Position numbers and translations under genes: made by a program. Under the pieces are notes generated by a model that saw nothing but the letters and a program-made list of their open reading frames with translations, ran no database searches and was not told the origin of the DNA. From NCBI GenBank assembly GCA_036925085.1, contig JAUPFP010000070.1, positions 97,001-161,000 of the forward strand: DNA of 64,000 bases, given 5' to 3'. Below are positions 1 through 64,000 of this stretch, in pieces. This DNA is from Brachycybe producta (taxonomy: Eukaryota; Arthropoda; Diplopoda; Playtdesmida; Andrognathidae). Within the stretch, counting starts at the first letter, position 1; every line of letters starts with the position of its first letter.

Positions 1-370
1 TATGCAAAGCAGGTTAAGATAAAGAATAAAAATATCGGAGTTAGAAAAAAAAAAGAATAAAGAAACCTTGTAAAATTATAATAATGTAACGTTTTGTAAT
101 TAAAATAAGTTAACATTTTACTAAGTGTAAAAAAAAACTAAATGTTGTGCAAATTATTGATTTGTTCTTTTCTAGTTAATCATGTAAAATGAAATTACAT
201 TGTGATTTTTCTTCTTCCTGAAAATCAAAAGAAATGAACTAATATGATAATTTGAAATGAAAAAAAAAATGTTTAATTTTTTTAGAACTATTAGGAAGGC
301 TTCAGCAATTTTTTTTAAAAAAACGAAATATAAAATTTTACACGGAATTAATTATAAATTATTAACTTAC
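1..370 (-). other. Part of the intron after exon 15
   Basis: AT-rich intronic sequence with homopolymer A and T runs. I see no element, exon or RNA gene. The gene continues to the left of position 1. Confidence 0.7.
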
Positions 371-63688
<63,318 letters not shown>

Positions 63689-64000
63689 CTGCAATGAGAA
63701 ATAAAACAAAAATGAAGAATTAACTTAAATAAAAGAGGCCATATTTGATTTTTCTCAAATAACATTATTTGACAGAAAAAGAAAACTTTAATTTGAACTT
63801 TTTTTTAGATATTTCAAAATAATACCAAAGTAACACGATTTGATGTGTAGATAGTCAACCATAAACCACGTTTTGTTAATCAAAAGTTTGAATTGAAATC
63901 TTTTCTCTTGTAATGTTTTCATTAAAAATATCTACATCCAACCGCCCGACTCACCATTTCAATGTCATAGCACTTATCTCAGTGTAGTGCAGGTACAATT
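63689..64000 (-). other. Upstream intron, right edge of window
   Basis: AT-rich sequence upstream of exon 1. Apart from the GTGAGT at 63954 nothing is recognised. Confidence 0.6.
63955..63978 (-). other. Doubtful end of an upstream exon with a GTGAGT donor
   Basis: On the minus strand ATG|GTGAGT lies at 63955/63954, a strong donor match at the right distance upstream of exon 1. In the phase needed to join exon 1, the codons before it read KCYDIEM, but an in-frame TGA sits at 63981-63979. A coding exon here could therefore be at most about 23 bases, after a poor CTGAG acceptor. It may instead be a chance donor. Confidence 0.2.

Overview
The window is AT-rich animal nuclear DNA. It is interrupted by introns and crowded with microsatellites and small DNA transposons. 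It holds one recognisable gene, on the minus strand. Fifteen coding exons (1,739 coding bases, 579 complete codons) join in frame across 14 introns and encode most of a dual-GAF 3',5'-cyclic nucleotide phosphodiesterase of the PDE11 type. The gene runs off both ends: the N-terminus and promoter lie beyond position 64000, and the rest of the catalytic domain and the 3' UTR lie before position 1. The protein resembles PDE11 more than PDE5 or PDE6, and its N-terminal GAF start (VELRYRNEREFLLDIVKDIA) resembles the invertebrate form. I cannot name the species; an AT-rich invertebrate is an inference.

Layout, read in gene order from right to left: GAF-A is in exons 1-3 (63688 to 27699), GAF-B in exons 4-9 (23703 to 8443), the linker and start of the catalytic domain in exons 10-11, and the HNWRHAF and HDLDHRGTNN catalytic blocks in exons 12-13. 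EHHHFNHAVMIL and the following helices are in exons 14-15 (2988 to 371). The first two introns are very long (9.8 and 25.6 kb). The introns around the GAF-B/catalytic junction are short (85 to about 1,250 bases).

The introns hold no second gene that I can support. They hold a dense, nested set of elements. A foldback family with arms containing CTTAAGTGATTGAGCTACCC has at least 17 copies. There are hAT-type MITEs with exact 8-bp target duplications, Tc1/mariner-derived MITEs flanked by TA, and Helitron-like ends with a hairpin plus CTAG. A palindromic family has 9-bp duplications, and an ACTATC-rich MITE has a 9-bp duplication. There is also a tRNA-derived SINE with a 20-bp duplication, LINE 3' tails, several near-perfect palindromes, two minisatellites, a five-unit tandem repeat and long (TA)n, (CT)n and (GA)n tracts.

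No new biological system was found. The points most worth a second look are the shortened loop in GAF-B, two GTTGGT splice donors (one inside an AACC microsatellite), a perfect 97-bp palindrome beside a 65-bp one, a minisatellite that seems to have grown out of a transposon arm, and a sequence block shared by the Helitron-like elements and the 9-bp-duplication foldback family.
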